DNA from: CAITZA01 sp937915285
GTDB taxonomy: Bacteria; Desulfobacterota; Desulfomonilia; Desulfomonilales; Desulfomonilaceae
Reading direction: 5' to 3'
Assembly (NCBI GenBank): GCA_036821825.1
Contig: DAISIV010000007.1
Coordinates: 1 to 64,000 of the forward strand
Length of the DNA: 64,000 nucleotides
A program made the position numbers and the translations under genes. Under the pieces are notes generated by a model that was not told the origin of the DNA, made no database searches, and was given only the letters and a program-made list of their open reading frames with translations. Each line of letters starts with the position of its first letter. Within the stretch, counting starts at the first letter, position 1. Positions 8,539 to 17,686 of the stretch are shown piece after piece.

Positions 8539-9816
8539 CTAATGGTTCATCCATGGCGGAAGTTTGATTTCGCCAGTGGCAATTTTTGGAGGGAATACCA
8601 CAATACGTTTGCCTGCCTGCCATTGGAACACCGTCCCGACGGCCCCTTCCGCAGGATCCAGGCTGGGAATGACCTGATTGGATTTTGGATCGAATCGGAT
8701 TCGTCCGTAAACGCCGTTCAAATCAATCTTTCTAAGCGCATCCGCTACCTTGTCGGAATCTATCGATCCTGCTCGCTCTATCGCGTCCTTGAGCGCATAG
8801 ACTGCCATGTAACTCGAAGAGGTTCCGTAACCTTCCGGTTCCAGGCCATATTTCTTTTTGTAGGCGTCCACGAATTTCATGGTCCACGGTGTTGCTTCAC
8901 TCGGGACATTTCCGGCGTTCACAACATTAGCCAGGCAGTATTCACCCTTGCCGTCCGTGGCCTGCCAGAAGCCAGGTTGTTCAGCTGCGGCTATGATTAC
9001 CCCGAAAGGCAGGGCAGGGACTTTCATGTCGTGCCATTGTTTGAGAAGGATGGCGGATTCAGGCATGTCCATCCATATGATGATGACCTGCGCGCCTTTT
9101 TTCTTGGCGTCCAGGAGCCCCATGGAAAAATCGGTGGCTCCCGTGGGGAAAACCAGAGGCTGTCCAAGGACTTGCCAACCCTTGTCACCCATTGTTTTAG
9201 CCAGAAGTTCCCCACCGGCACGGGCATGGGCAACATCCTGAACCATAATGATCAGTTTGTTTAAATTGAATTTTTTGCCTATGTCCTCAAGGCATGGAAC
9301 CAGGTCACCCATCACCATCCATTTAGCCTCGCCGGATATTCTGAAACAATACTTGAATTTGTCCGGGTTTTCAGCGACCGTGGCATGATACTTCGGAGTA
9401 AGTGATCCGGTGGTCAGAATGGAAACCTTTTTGTTTTTTACCAATAGGGGCATCGCCGCTAATGCGGCTTCCGAACGGACAGGCCCACCGATGATGAAGT
9501 CAGCTTTTTTCTCCAGAATCAGCTTTTCGAGAGCCAGAAGCGCTTCACTTACCGGAACCCCGGGTTCGAGATCCCTCGTGTCGATAACTTCTAACGAGAA
9601 TTTTCTTTTCTCGTTACCTACCTTTACGCCACCTTCGGCATTTATCTCGTCTACCGCAAGCTTAATGCCTTTTTCTGCCGCCCATCCATAAAGGAAGGCC
9701 GTGGATAATGGGGCTCCGAGGATGATAGGTTTGTCGGCCCAACTGTGGGACGATCCAATGACCATCATCAGGATTGCAAAGAAAATAACTAGAAAAGATC
9801 CGCTTCTGCGCTTCAT
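8539..9816 (-). CDS. Periplasmic substrate-binding protein, Leu/Ile/Val-type (type I)
   Basis: The mature protein looks like a type I periplasmic binding protein of the Leu/Ile/Val family that feeds the LivHMGF permease. The start at 9816 (MKRRSGS) is preferred over the longer frame to 9894 because AGGAG lies 8 bases upstream and it exposes a proper signal peptide with a hydrophobic core ending at SSHSWA before DKPIILG. This gives 425 residues. Family features include ILGAPLST at the mature N-terminus, DEINAEGGVKVGN, the ligand-lobe segment FIIGGPVRSEAALA and the second-lobe region FVDAYKKKYGLEPEGYG. Family members bind amino acids, amides, urea or aromatic acids. The acyl-CoA ligase at the operon end argues for a carboxylic acid here (inference). 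Confidence 0.9.
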   Translation of the reverse strand: MKRRSGSFLVIFFAILMMVIGSSHSWADKPIILGAPLSTAFLYGWAAEKGIKLAVDEINAEGGVKVGNEKRKFSLEVIDTRDLEPGVPVSEALLALEKLILEKKADFIIGGPVRSEAALAAMPLLVKNKKVSILTTGSLTPKYHATVAENPDKFKYCFRISGEAKWMVMGDLVPCLEDIGKKFNLNKLIIMVQDVAHARAGGELLAKTMGDKGWQVLGQPLVFPTGATDFSMGLLDAKKKGAQVIIIWMDMPESAILLKQWHDMKVPALPFGVIIAAAEQPGFWQATDGKGEYCLANVVNAGNVPSEATPWTMKFVDAYKKKYGLEPEGYGTSSSYMAVYALKDAIERAGSIDSDKVADALRKIDLNGVYGRIRFDPKSNQVIPSLDPAEGAVGTVFQWQAGKRIVVFPPKIATGEIKLPPWMNH

Positions 9817-10310
9817 GCGACCGCTCCTTTCTACCGAGAAACTAAAGGCGCTATAAAACAACCGGGCTCCGGCCAAATAGCCGCTGCATAACATCGTTAT
9901 CTGAACTGTCTGTTCAAGCCACTTGAAATGGTTTAAAAAAACAAGATTTACGCCGCCTGGGTTATCGCAATAAAGTCATATTTTCTTTTGCTAGTTAATT
10001 GTTATTGGTTCCGAGGTAAAAAAATTATAAAAAAGTTAAATGTTCACTGGTATGAAAAACGGTTGAAGTGTTTTTTGTTTAGTGGACCTACAATAATTCA
10101 AACCGAAATTGATTGTCAATTTGTTTTAAGCGCATTTTTAAAGACAAAAAACTTAAATGTTAATTTATTTAAAGAAACCTCGAGAAAAATAATTCAAGGA
10201 GGCGAACAAATTGACCGTCATAAACCTGGTGTCCTGCTGGAAGTAGGGTTGAAGACCATTTGTTCGCCTGCTGATGGACTGATAGGGCTTGAAAGACGTA
10301 TGTCATCCAC
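9817..10310. other. Intergenic region upstream of the liv-type operon, AT-rich with inverted repeats
   Basis: About 490 bases without a convincing gene. 9990-10190 is strongly AT-rich compared with the neighbours. TGAAC/GTTCA around a 5-base centre (9902-9916) is a small operator-like palindrome near where the liv promoter should lie. A longer inverted repeat sits at 10200-10269. No clear -35/-10 pair was found. Confidence 0.5.
10200..10269. repeat. 12-bp perfect inverted repeat with 46-base spacer
   Basis: AGGCGAACAAAT at 10200-10211 is matched by ATTTGTTCGCCT at 10258-10269. The spacer is more GC-rich than the AT-rich DNA to its left and has a possible inner pairing (AACC with GGTT). It lies just beyond the stop of the family-5 binding protein. 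No T-tract follows the stem on the minus strand, so it is not a standard terminator. It could be a structured RNA, a processing site or a remnant of a small mobile repeat. Confidence 0.5.
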
Positions 10311-12224
10311 TCATTTCTTTTTCTCCAGAAAGAATTGTTCAGGGTGGACCGGTCCGGGATTAGGATACATCCAGCTCTGATAATCCTTTTCAGGAGTATT
10401 TCTCATATTGTTTGCAACTACATAATAGTCTGGTGGCTGATAAATGAGTCCTATAACCCAGAGATTTTCTCGGTTGAACTCGATGAGTTTGGAGAACAGT
10501 TTCTTTTTCTGGTCGAATTCCGGGGCGCTGACTATGTCATCGTACAAGCTCATCAAAGCCTTTATGTTTTCAGGAGGCTCCTCTCCCTGTTTTCCACGGG
10601 TCTGATACCACTGCCCATACAGAGGAGCATTCAGACTCTCAGGACTAAAAGGAAAATACCATCTGGGTTCCAGGAGGCACTCCAGTCCTCCGTCTCCTGG
10701 CCAAAGCGCTATGTCATGAGCCGCTGACTGTGTTCTCTGCCTGAACAGTTCCCGTGTCTCGGATTTTATAGCTGTGTCTATCTTCAACTTCTTCATGTCC
10801 GAGGCAATGATTTCAGCAATGTCTACCCATGTCTGGATAGAAGCCATGACGTCAAGGCACAATTGCAGAGGCTGGCCATCAGGTTTTAAACGAACGCCAT
10901 CCGGCCCCACCTTCAATCCCATTTCATCCAGCATCCTGGATGCCAGTTCTGGGTCATGTCCGAGATACGCGTTCTCATAGGACTCATCATAGAAACCTGA
11001 TTCCTTCAGGGGAGCTGCCTGCCTGGGAAGAGCCTTACCCCGGAATACTATGTTGTTTATTTCATTTCTGTTGACTGCATGAGACAGAGCTATTCTAAAA
11101 CGCTTGTCCGAAAGTATTTTCCGGATCACGGGGTCAGGGTGATTTAGATTAGGCGCCATTAACAATCCCACGGAAGCTGTGGAAAGCTTTGGAATCAGAC
11201 GGTATTTCCCGGTTGACTGCTGAGCCAGAAGCAAGACCGAGTTATTCATACCACCGAGATGCTGGGCCTGAAAATCGATTTCTCCTGCTACGGCTTTCAG
11301 AAGAATCATTCCCGCCTCCGCCTGAATTGCTGAACTGATCCTGTCTATGTAGGGTAATTGATTGCCGGCCGAGTCAACCTTCCAGTAATAGGGGTTGCGT
11401 TCCAGCACAAACAGTTTGGATGGCGCTGGGGTGACTGTTATCCAGGCTAGAAGTGAAGGCATTTCAGTTGTTACAAACAAGGATTGCTGAAGGCTGGACA
11501 CTTCAGCGAACAGACGTGTCCATGAGGAGGATTTTTTTTCCTTCAGCAGGGCATCCAACTCATCAGGTTTCGCATATTTGGCATGGAATTTTGCCAGATA
11601 GTGTTTGGGTCTTGTCACCAAGGCCATTCCATTTGGGCATGCAAGGTTTTCGAGGAATAGACCGTAAGGTTTTTCAAATTCAATGCTAAAAGAATAATCA
11701 TCAATTTTTTTTACGACTGGAACCACTCCGGAAGGGGCCAGCCACCCCGGCGGTGAGGGTGACAATTCCTTATTAAAAGCCACGTCTTCCAAAGCAAAGA
11801 TCACATCATCGACGGTGAAGGGGGTTCCATCGGACCACCTGATCCCTTTGACCAATTCAAGGGTATATTTTCTGCCACCATTTGACAGTTCCCATTTGGA
11901 GCAAATATTTGGGGCGATTTTAAAATCGGGCGTCCAACGCACCAATGGATCATACAGAACTTTTCTGATTGCAGACAAATCCGACAGCCCGGTGTAGGCC
12001 CTGCGCCAGGTTCCACCGTATTCACCAACTTTCTCAGTGGGGTCTATTACAACCGGGGACGGTGGTAGTCGTTTTTCCAAGGGCTGTAACTTGCCTGCCT
12101 TCACCTCGGCAGAAAGCATCGGCGCCTCCTGAAACGACAGTAGGGTCGACGGGAACTGGAACAAAATCAGGGTAAAGAAAAAAACGATCATCAGGGGCCT
12201 GTTCATCAAAAAATTCTCTCTCAT
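10311..12224 (-). CDS. Extracellular solute-binding protein, family 5 (peptide/nickel type), orphan
   Basis: Large periplasmic binding protein of the oligopeptide/nickel class (SBP_bac_5). The start at 12224 is chosen because AGGAG lies 7 bases upstream and it gives a signal peptide (MNRPLMIVFFFTLILFQFP core), for 637 residues. Family landmarks are KYTLELVKGIRWSDGTPFTV near residue 130, the ligand-lobe segment FRIALSHAVNRNEIN near 385 and the C-terminal FDQKKKLFSKLIEFNREN. No permease or ATPase genes of the Opp/Dpp type are next to it, so it must work with a distant transporter or as a stand-alone receptor. It is read in the same direction as the liv operon but about 490 bases away. Confidence 0.88.
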   Translation of the reverse strand: MRENFLMNRPLMIVFFFTLILFQFPSTLLSFQEAPMLSAEVKAGKLQPLEKRLPPSPVVIDPTEKVGEYGGTWRRAYTGLSDLSAIRKVLYDPLVRWTPDFKIAPNICSKWELSNGGRKYTLELVKGIRWSDGTPFTVDDVIFALEDVAFNKELSPSPPGWLAPSGVVPVVKKIDDYSFSIEFEKPYGLFLENLACPNGMALVTRPKHYLAKFHAKYAKPDELDALLKEKKSSSWTRLFAEVSSLQQSLFVTTEMPSLLAWITVTPAPSKLFVLERNPYYWKVDSAGNQLPYIDRISSAIQAEAGMILLKAVAGEIDFQAQHLGGMNNSVLLLAQQSTGKYRLIPKLSTASVGLLMAPNLNHPDPVIRKILSDKRFRIALSHAVNRNEINNIVFRGKALPRQAAPLKESGFYDESYENAYLGHDPELASRMLDEMGLKVGPDGVRLKPDGQPLQLCLDVMASIQTWVDIAEIIASDMKKLKIDTAIKSETRELFRQRTQSAAHDIALWPGDGGLECLLEPRWYFPFSPESLNAPLYGQWYQTRGKQGEEPPENIKALMSLYDDIVSAPEFDQKKKLFSKLIEFNRENLWVIGLIYQPPDYYVVANNMRNTPEKDYQSWMYPNPGPVHPEQFFLEKKK

Positions 12225-12552
12225 GGCATCTCCTAACATCATCTTTAGAATGCGGCGCTGTTGATTCATCTCAATAGCTCTTATTCCAATTTATTAGAGG
12301 CCGTTTCAGATTTGCCGGTTGTTCAATTTGTGAAAGCTGAAAAACCCGCTTGAGAAAAGTTGAATTCAGGAGTATAACTAATAAGTTGTATTTTATATAA
12401 CAATCGTAGAATTAAGTGATGCGCAATAACATCATTTTTGTAGAGTATCCATGTCCAGGGGCTCTAAACTCTTCGGACAGTCAATATTTCTATCTACTGC
12501 ATCACTTAATCGATCGCAATCATAAACAGTCCTCCGTTGGAGAAGCAGTATC
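12225..12552. other. Divergent intergenic region
   Basis: This 328-base gap separates the divergent family-5 binding protein (minus) and the asparagine-synthase-like gene (plus), so it must hold both promoters. It is AT-rich around 12375-12410. No confident promoter pair or operator was picked out. Confidence 0.4.
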
Positions 12553-14028
12553 ATGTCAATCAGGAAAAGTGAATTCGACGGACAATTTATTCTCTCTCAA
12601 TATGAAAATGACCTTCCCGCAAAGTGGCGGAAAAGAAAAATAGGCCCATGGATTCTCGCAAGCCACAAAACCCTACCGATTATGGAAATGTTCCAGTCAG
12701 GGGGACAAACTATCGGCTGGTTGTTGGGATACCCTATCACAAATAATGCAGAATTGCTAAATTCTAAGCTAACATTTGAAGAGCAATTCTTGCGCCCTGA
12801 GGATTTTGAAGCCTGGTTATGCGGTTTGTCTGGACGATTTGCCTGTATATATCTGCATGGTGATGTGCAGAGGGTTTATCTGGATTCGTGTGGATCGCTT
12901 GCCTTGGTCTATTCGACCCAACGAAATTGCGTAGCATCCACAACCACATTGTTGGCTGATATTCACAGAGATGGCGCCCACGAATTAATCAGCCTCCTTG
13001 GAATGCCACATAGTGACGCATGGTATCCGTCGGGGCTTACACCCATGAAGAATGTCAGGCGTCTGTTACCAAATCATTATCTCGATCTGAGCAAATGGAA
13101 ACCGGTCAGACATTGGCCCAAGCCTTCTGATCTGGATACAAAGACTGATTTCAAACAGACGGTCCAAACAGTAATCGAATCTTTAAAAAAGAATATTGTT
13201 TCTGTTTCAAAACAATACCCGCTCCAGATGTCATTGACCGCCGGTCGAGACAGCAGGATGCTCCTGGCTTGCAGTAAAGAGGTCCTGCACCGCATAAAAT
13301 TTCATACCGGTGTTTGGGTGCCTTCGGGCGTGGATAGTGAAATAGGCCGTCAGTTGGCCACGAAGCTAAAGCTCAATCACGTCACCCTCAGCGTGAAACT
13401 CGCCCAACAACATGAATTGGATGATTGGCAGTTCCGGACAGGACACTGTGTGGCTGGAGAAATCTGGCGGATTCATCCGACTTCGAGGAAGATAGACCCT
13501 CACCGCGCATTCCTGCCGGGTTGCGCCGGAGAAGTCGGAAGGGCCTACTATTGGCGTGAGGATGACGAGAAACTACCAAGGCTTACAGCCCACGAAATAC
13601 TAAAGCGAGCCAAGCTTCCAGCAGCGGGTGAGATCCTTCAATTTACCGATGCCTGGCTTGAGGAAATAGCCACCCTTGAATGGAACACCATTTTGGACCT
13701 GATGTACATCGAGCAGCGTTTGGGTTGCTGGGCCGGGCCTCTTCAGTATGGTCAGGACGGCATGCACAAGGCAAGGCTTTTCCCATTCAATGACAGAGCC
13801 ATATTCAAAGCAATACTCAATTCTCCTGTTGAGCCAAGACGCAGACAGAGACTTGCGGACGATGTCCTGGAATCTGAATGGCCGGAGCTTCTCGATCTGC
13901 CTTTTAACAAGTTGACGGGCGCTGCAGGTCTGATACAGGCCGGAAGGAACATCATTTACTCCGTAGCCTCGGACAGGTTACGAGAATTCTATGACCAGTT
14001 ATACGCCTGGAAATTCCAGGCGTGTTGA
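12553..14028 (+). CDS. Asparagine synthase-like PP-loop protein lacking the glutaminase Cys
   Basis: The 491-residue protein has the asparagine synthetase B layout. The N-terminal half resembles the Ntn glutamine amidotransferase fold (DFEAWLCGLSGRFACIYLHG near 84-103, then a DSCGSLALVYS strand). The C-terminal half has a PP-loop ATPase motif, SLTAGRDSRML (227-237), where the family consensus is SGGxDS. It does not begin with the catalytic Cys2, so it should not release ammonia from glutamine. Such proteins can be amide or lactam synthetases acting on other amines, so it may be a biosynthetic ligase. GGAG lies 11 bases before the ATG. It is convergent with the transporter fusion at 14074. The product is unknown. 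Confidence 0.65.
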   Translation: MSIRKSEFDGQFILSQYENDLPAKWRKRKIGPWILASHKTLPIMEMFQSGGQTIGWLLGYPITNNAELLNSKLTFEEQFLRPEDFEAWLCGLSGRFACIYLHGDVQRVYLDSCGSLALVYSTQRNCVASTTTLLADIHRDGAHELISLLGMPHSDAWYPSGLTPMKNVRRLLPNHYLDLSKWKPVRHWPKPSDLDTKTDFKQTVQTVIESLKKNIVSVSKQYPLQMSLTAGRDSRMLLACSKEVLHRIKFHTGVWVPSGVDSEIGRQLATKLKLNHVTLSVKLAQQHELDDWQFRTGHCVAGEIWRIHPTSRKIDPHRAFLPGCAGEVGRAYYWREDDEKLPRLTAHEILKRAKLPAAGEILQFTDAWLEEIATLEWNTILDLMYIEQRLGCWAGPLQYGQDGMHKARLFPFNDRAIFKAILNSPVEPRRRQRLADDVLESEWPELLDLPFNKLTGAAGLIQAGRNIIYSVASDRLREFYDQLYAWKFQAC

Positions 14029-14073
14029 CCAGGATTTAGTGTTACCTGATTTGACAGAGACAGGTTGAATTCA

Positions 14074-16743
14074 TCAAATGTCGAAAAAATCCTTGAATTT
14101 CAGGGCGCAGAATTTGCACATGTTGATGGCAATCTGGGGATAGACCCGTATAATTCCCTGAAACTGACTTCTGGGTAGAACAAATGTTTGTGTAGGCTCA
14201 ACTGCCACGCATGTCACTTCAACAGGCAGATTGCTGAACATGCCCACGAACCCCAGAAAAGAGCCTGGACCTACACTGAATTTCAATATTTGTTTGGATG
14301 TGTTGTAATTTTTGTAAACCCTCACCATGCCTGAGGTTATCAGGTATATAGAAAAATTTTCAGATCCTTCTGTCAGAATTAATTCGTTCGGCTCAAAATT
14401 ACTAATCTCTGTCACAGTCGCCAATGCGTGAAGTTCACGAATCGTCATACCTTCAAAGATTGGAAACATGTAGAATTTCTCAATAAGCTCAACAGTATTG
14501 ATCATTGTTCCTTCCCTTGGCGCAATGGGGTCAATATACCTCTGGGCGGCTCTTTTCACATGGACATTGTCATCGTAGGTCCTTGACTCAATGGCAGGGA
14601 TTAAGGCCTCTTCAGGCCACATGTCACCCATGGACTCAACCGCAAGCAACCGTGTTAGAGGATCCTCAGAGTGGGACAGTAGAATAAGAGACCTTGTAAC
14701 GGTGTCTTCCCTCATTAAGAGTAGCATGGATCTTCCGATTTCTATTTTTCGTTCAATAGGAATGTCTTCCAGAAGTGGAATCAAATATCTGGTGACCTCC
14801 CTATGCACAGTGCTCTCCAATAACTCCACTGCGATCGCTGCCTTATCCGATTTTATTGCATCGTATAATAGGCGCATGTCTGAATGATACACCCAAAGTC
14901 CATAAAAAATGAGTCTTAATATCTCCTCATTAGACTCTTCCAGATATTTAATCAGCATTCTTATGTTGGGTGTTGCATGTATTGTTCTGAGTCGATGGAT
15001 ATAAATCAGATTGGTGTACACTTCCGTTACAGCCTTGTTCAGCAGAACACTGTTTTCGAACTCACTAATCGAATAAGATAAACGGATTACCTCAAGTATG
15101 CCCTGTTTTCCGCGAGGATCCGCAGTAAGAATCGAGGCCTCCAGGTAGGGGAGAACACTCTTGGGATAATGTCGCAAGGCGTCAACTGATGCGCTTCTTA
15201 TCCTGTCATTTGGCTCAGAGAGCATCATGACGAGATGTCTGACGGCCCTGAAGTCATGATGTTTTGAAAAATATGAAATAGCCTCAAGTTTCGATGAACA
15301 GTCATCGTCGCTGAGCATGTCGAGTGCTTCTCTGGCGTTCCCAATGACAAAAGGCTCTTTTATTATTTCCTTGGTTGGCAGTTCCAAAGCCTGATGTGAA
15401 AGCCCGTCTCGAGCCGAGAAATGGTCAAATTTTACTTGATTTTCCGCTCCGGGTCTCTCATCCAAAGCCCCTGTCGGGGTCAGAACCTGTTTAAGGACGT
15501 GTTTGTAGACTGACCTGAAATGAACTGTTTCCGCCAGGAGGATGATAGACAAGAATAGTCCAACATAGGACAGGTCTCTAGGGTCCAGAAAAGGTTTGGC
15601 TGCAAGCATCAGCGTCGATCCCGCAAACATTCCTATTTTAAGAACACTCCCCCGAATGAAAGTACGACTCCATGTCTGTAGGTGTTCCGGTATAACTCCA
15701 TAAAGGATTTTGTTCACTGGACCGGCAACCGCCCGCTGAATGAGAATGGAAGAGAATTGGCCATACCCTGCGACGAAAATATTAAACGCTGCTGGTAGAA
15801 CGGAGAACAGGACAACAAAATTGAACGGAAAGACCAGTGATGCGTTGGGAAGCCCAAGCCACGAAATCAGGCGGGACGATGAAAACAGGGCCAGGAAAGT
15901 CGTCAGGGTTGTCAGGCCTCTGAAAAGACTGAAAAAAGTTATCAGGGATTGTTCGTCGGCAAACGAGCTGTTTGCAACCGTGTTAAACTGAAAGAAAAAT
16001 ATCGGGAGCAGAATATTAGGGGTAAGACCTGTGATAATAAGGTATTTTATTATCGGAAACTTCTTCATGAGTCCGGGAACTTCACGCAACCGGACCGACG
16101 AACTAAGGGAATGCCCTTCTATGACAAGCCTTTCGGAAGATCCCAGGACTTCCGGCCCCCTGCGAAGCATATAAAAAGCAACCAGAATGTAAATTCCAGC
16201 AAATATTGCAAGAACATGCCTTTCTCCCAAGTTGTTCATCAGGAATCCAGTTGAAAAGCTTCCTGCTATCGTTCCCAAAAGCTGACTGGCTGTTATGAGA
16301 GGAAAGATGCGCTTCCCCTGTCTGGCGTCGAACATGTCTCCTGCCATATTCCAAATATGAACGAAAAGCACTGAATCGATCAGGAGCATCATCTGGTAAA
16401 TCAGCGGGTAGACCAGCTTCGATCCCGAGGAAATCATGAAAATGGAAACTGGCGCCATCAAAGCACAGAAAATTAGGAAAAACGATAGGATGATTCGGTC
16501 TGGAAATACCCTGAGCAGGCGGTTGGTGAAGGCAAAGACTATCACGGTCAAAATGGCGTTGATCACAAGCATCAAAGGTATGGACTCCGGCCCATACCGT
16601 TTTAGAAAAGCGGTGTCCACAAAATTTCTGAAAATTGCGGTGACAAAAAAGAGGAAGAAACAGACTATCGATATCCACACAAGTTTCTGATATTCGTTAT
16701 GGAATACCCTCAAATACTTTTCCATTATTGGAATTGGTTTCAT
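14074..16743 (-). CDS. Transporter-like membrane domain fused to HEAT-like repeats and a C-terminal cyclic-nucleotide-binding domain
   Basis: The 889-residue protein has three parts. Residues 1-420 are a 12-helix domain that resembles the nucleotide-transporter (ATP/ADP antiporter) branch of the MFS fold (AFLKRYGPESIPLMLVINAI, and DMFDARQGKRIFPLITASQL at 138-160). Residues about 465-735 are helical HEAT-like repeats (for example NDRIRSASVDALRHYP). Residues about 745-885 form a cNMP-binding domain (FEPNELILTEGSENFSIYLI, and FSVGPGSFLGFVGMFSNLPV). The C-terminal domain lacks an obvious PBC arginine motif (RTA/RSA), so ligand binding is uncertain. The protein may be a ligand-gated transporter or a membrane-bound sensor. 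The ribosome-binding site before the ATG is weak. A second membrane protein with a cNMP-binding domain lies 2.6 kb away. Confidence 0.75.
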   Translation of the reverse strand: MKPIPIMEKYLRVFHNEYQKLVWISIVCFFLFFVTAIFRNFVDTAFLKRYGPESIPLMLVINAILTVIVFAFTNRLLRVFPDRIILSFFLIFCALMAPVSIFMISSGSKLVYPLIYQMMLLIDSVLFVHIWNMAGDMFDARQGKRIFPLITASQLLGTIAGSFSTGFLMNNLGERHVLAIFAGIYILVAFYMLRRGPEVLGSSERLVIEGHSLSSSVRLREVPGLMKKFPIIKYLIITGLTPNILLPIFFFQFNTVANSSFADEQSLITFFSLFRGLTTLTTFLALFSSSRLISWLGLPNASLVFPFNFVVLFSVLPAAFNIFVAGYGQFSSILIQRAVAGPVNKILYGVIPEHLQTWSRTFIRGSVLKIGMFAGSTLMLAAKPFLDPRDLSYVGLFLSIILLAETVHFRSVYKHVLKQVLTPTGALDERPGAENQVKFDHFSARDGLSHQALELPTKEIIKEPFVIGNAREALDMLSDDDCSSKLEAISYFSKHHDFRAVRHLVMMLSEPNDRIRSASVDALRHYPKSVLPYLEASILTADPRGKQGILEVIRLSYSISEFENSVLLNKAVTEVYTNLIYIHRLRTIHATPNIRMLIKYLEESNEEILRLIFYGLWVYHSDMRLLYDAIKSDKAAIAVELLESTVHREVTRYLIPLLEDIPIERKIEIGRSMLLLMREDTVTRSLILLSHSEDPLTRLLAVESMGDMWPEEALIPAIESRTYDDNVHVKRAAQRYIDPIAPREGTMINTVELIEKFYMFPIFEGMTIRELHALATVTEISNFEPNELILTEGSENFSIYLITSGMVRVYKNYNTSKQILKFSVGPGSFLGFVGMFSNLPVEVTCVAVEPTQTFVLPRSQFQGIIRVYPQIAINMCKFCALKFKDFFDI

Positions 16744-16865
16744 CAGCTATGCCATTAATGATATATAAATTCAGGCGATCAGGGCATTTCCGTCAATTTA
16801 GCAATCTCACCTGATGTAATAAGTTATGGAAGCGCTAACAGTCCAGGCTGAAGTTTCAATAAGCT

Positions 16866-17399
16866 CTAAAAAAACAAATATAAACCGTTGAACAAATAAA
16901 CGAACCCTCCGACACCCAGGAAAAGCCCAAGCAGCCAAAGTGGTTTTCTTTTCATCACGCTGGCTATTGAAGATAGCAATATAGCCAGTTGCAGAAGTAT
17001 CACCGCTATACCGAACTGTTGGGAATGAACTGATGCTTCATCTCGTTCCTTCTCAAGGTTCAGCGCTTTCTGTTGTATCTCAGATTTTTCCTCTTCATAT
17101 CTTTTGATGCTTGAACCGTAGGAGTCAATCCTTCTCTGGATGTCCTTAATTACGTCAGCAGAGGTGGAAGAAGGCAGAATCTTCAGTTCGGTCTCCAGGT
17201 TGTCCTTTTGAATCTCATAAAGATAACCTTTTATACTTTTTGCCTGATAATAAGCCCATTGATTAGAGGCTTGAGTCTGTTTCAATATGCTTCTGTTTGA
17301 GTATTTACCAACACTCAATGTGGAAAGAGTGGCCCCCAGGGCTAGGATTACGGTGGACAAGGCGACTAGGGAAAGCCATCTGTCATTATTTTCACTCAT
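16866..17399 (-). CDS. DUF4337-like small membrane protein with coiled coil
   Basis: 177 residues when started at the ATG at 17399, which has AGGAG 8 bases upstream; a longer in-frame extension to 17708 lacks such a site. It has one N-terminal membrane helix (WLSLVALSTVILALGATLST), a charged coiled-coil stretch near residues 60-120 (RRIDSYGSSIKRYEEEKSEI), then two C-terminal membrane helices separated by a short KRKP loop. This layout matches the DUF4337 family as remembered. Function unknown. It is transcribed away from the phosphotransferase gene at 17687. Confidence 0.65.
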   Translation of the reverse strand: MSENNDRWLSLVALSTVILALGATLSTLSVGKYSNRSILKQTQASNQWAYYQAKSIKGYLYEIQKDNLETELKILPSSTSADVIKDIQRRIDSYGSSIKRYEEEKSEIQQKALNLEKERDEASVHSQQFGIAVILLQLAILLSSIASVMKRKPLWLLGLFLGVGGFVYLFNGLYLFF

Positions 17400-17686
17400 A
17401 TGCGGACTCCTGAAACATAAATCGCGATTGCATCCACGATTTTTAGGAAATGCCAAAGCCTTAGTCAAGATCATTATGAGTGTGATCTGACCGTGAAGTA
17501 AGGTAGTCAGTTGGGCCGAAGAAAAAGCTTTTAAATCCTGAGGTTGGGGAGTAAGATAAAGACATGTAATTCTAGAAGCAGGCGAAGCCGAATTTATGAT
17601 GCGTGAGGGGAATGGGACATGATTACCTATTGTAGGGAGGCTGTCGCCATTAATCCACGTCTGGGAGAAGAGGTTACTGAGGCGAG

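Noticed and set aside
8542..9264. 240-codon open frame on the plus strand
   Set aside because: It lies antisense inside the periplasmic binding-protein gene, which has clear family motifs and a ribosome-binding site; no recognisable domains in this frame.
9988..10380. 130-codon plus-strand frame in the AT-rich island
   Set aside because: Spans the inverted repeat and runs antisense into the binding-protein gene; biased Lys/Asn content reflects AT-richness only.
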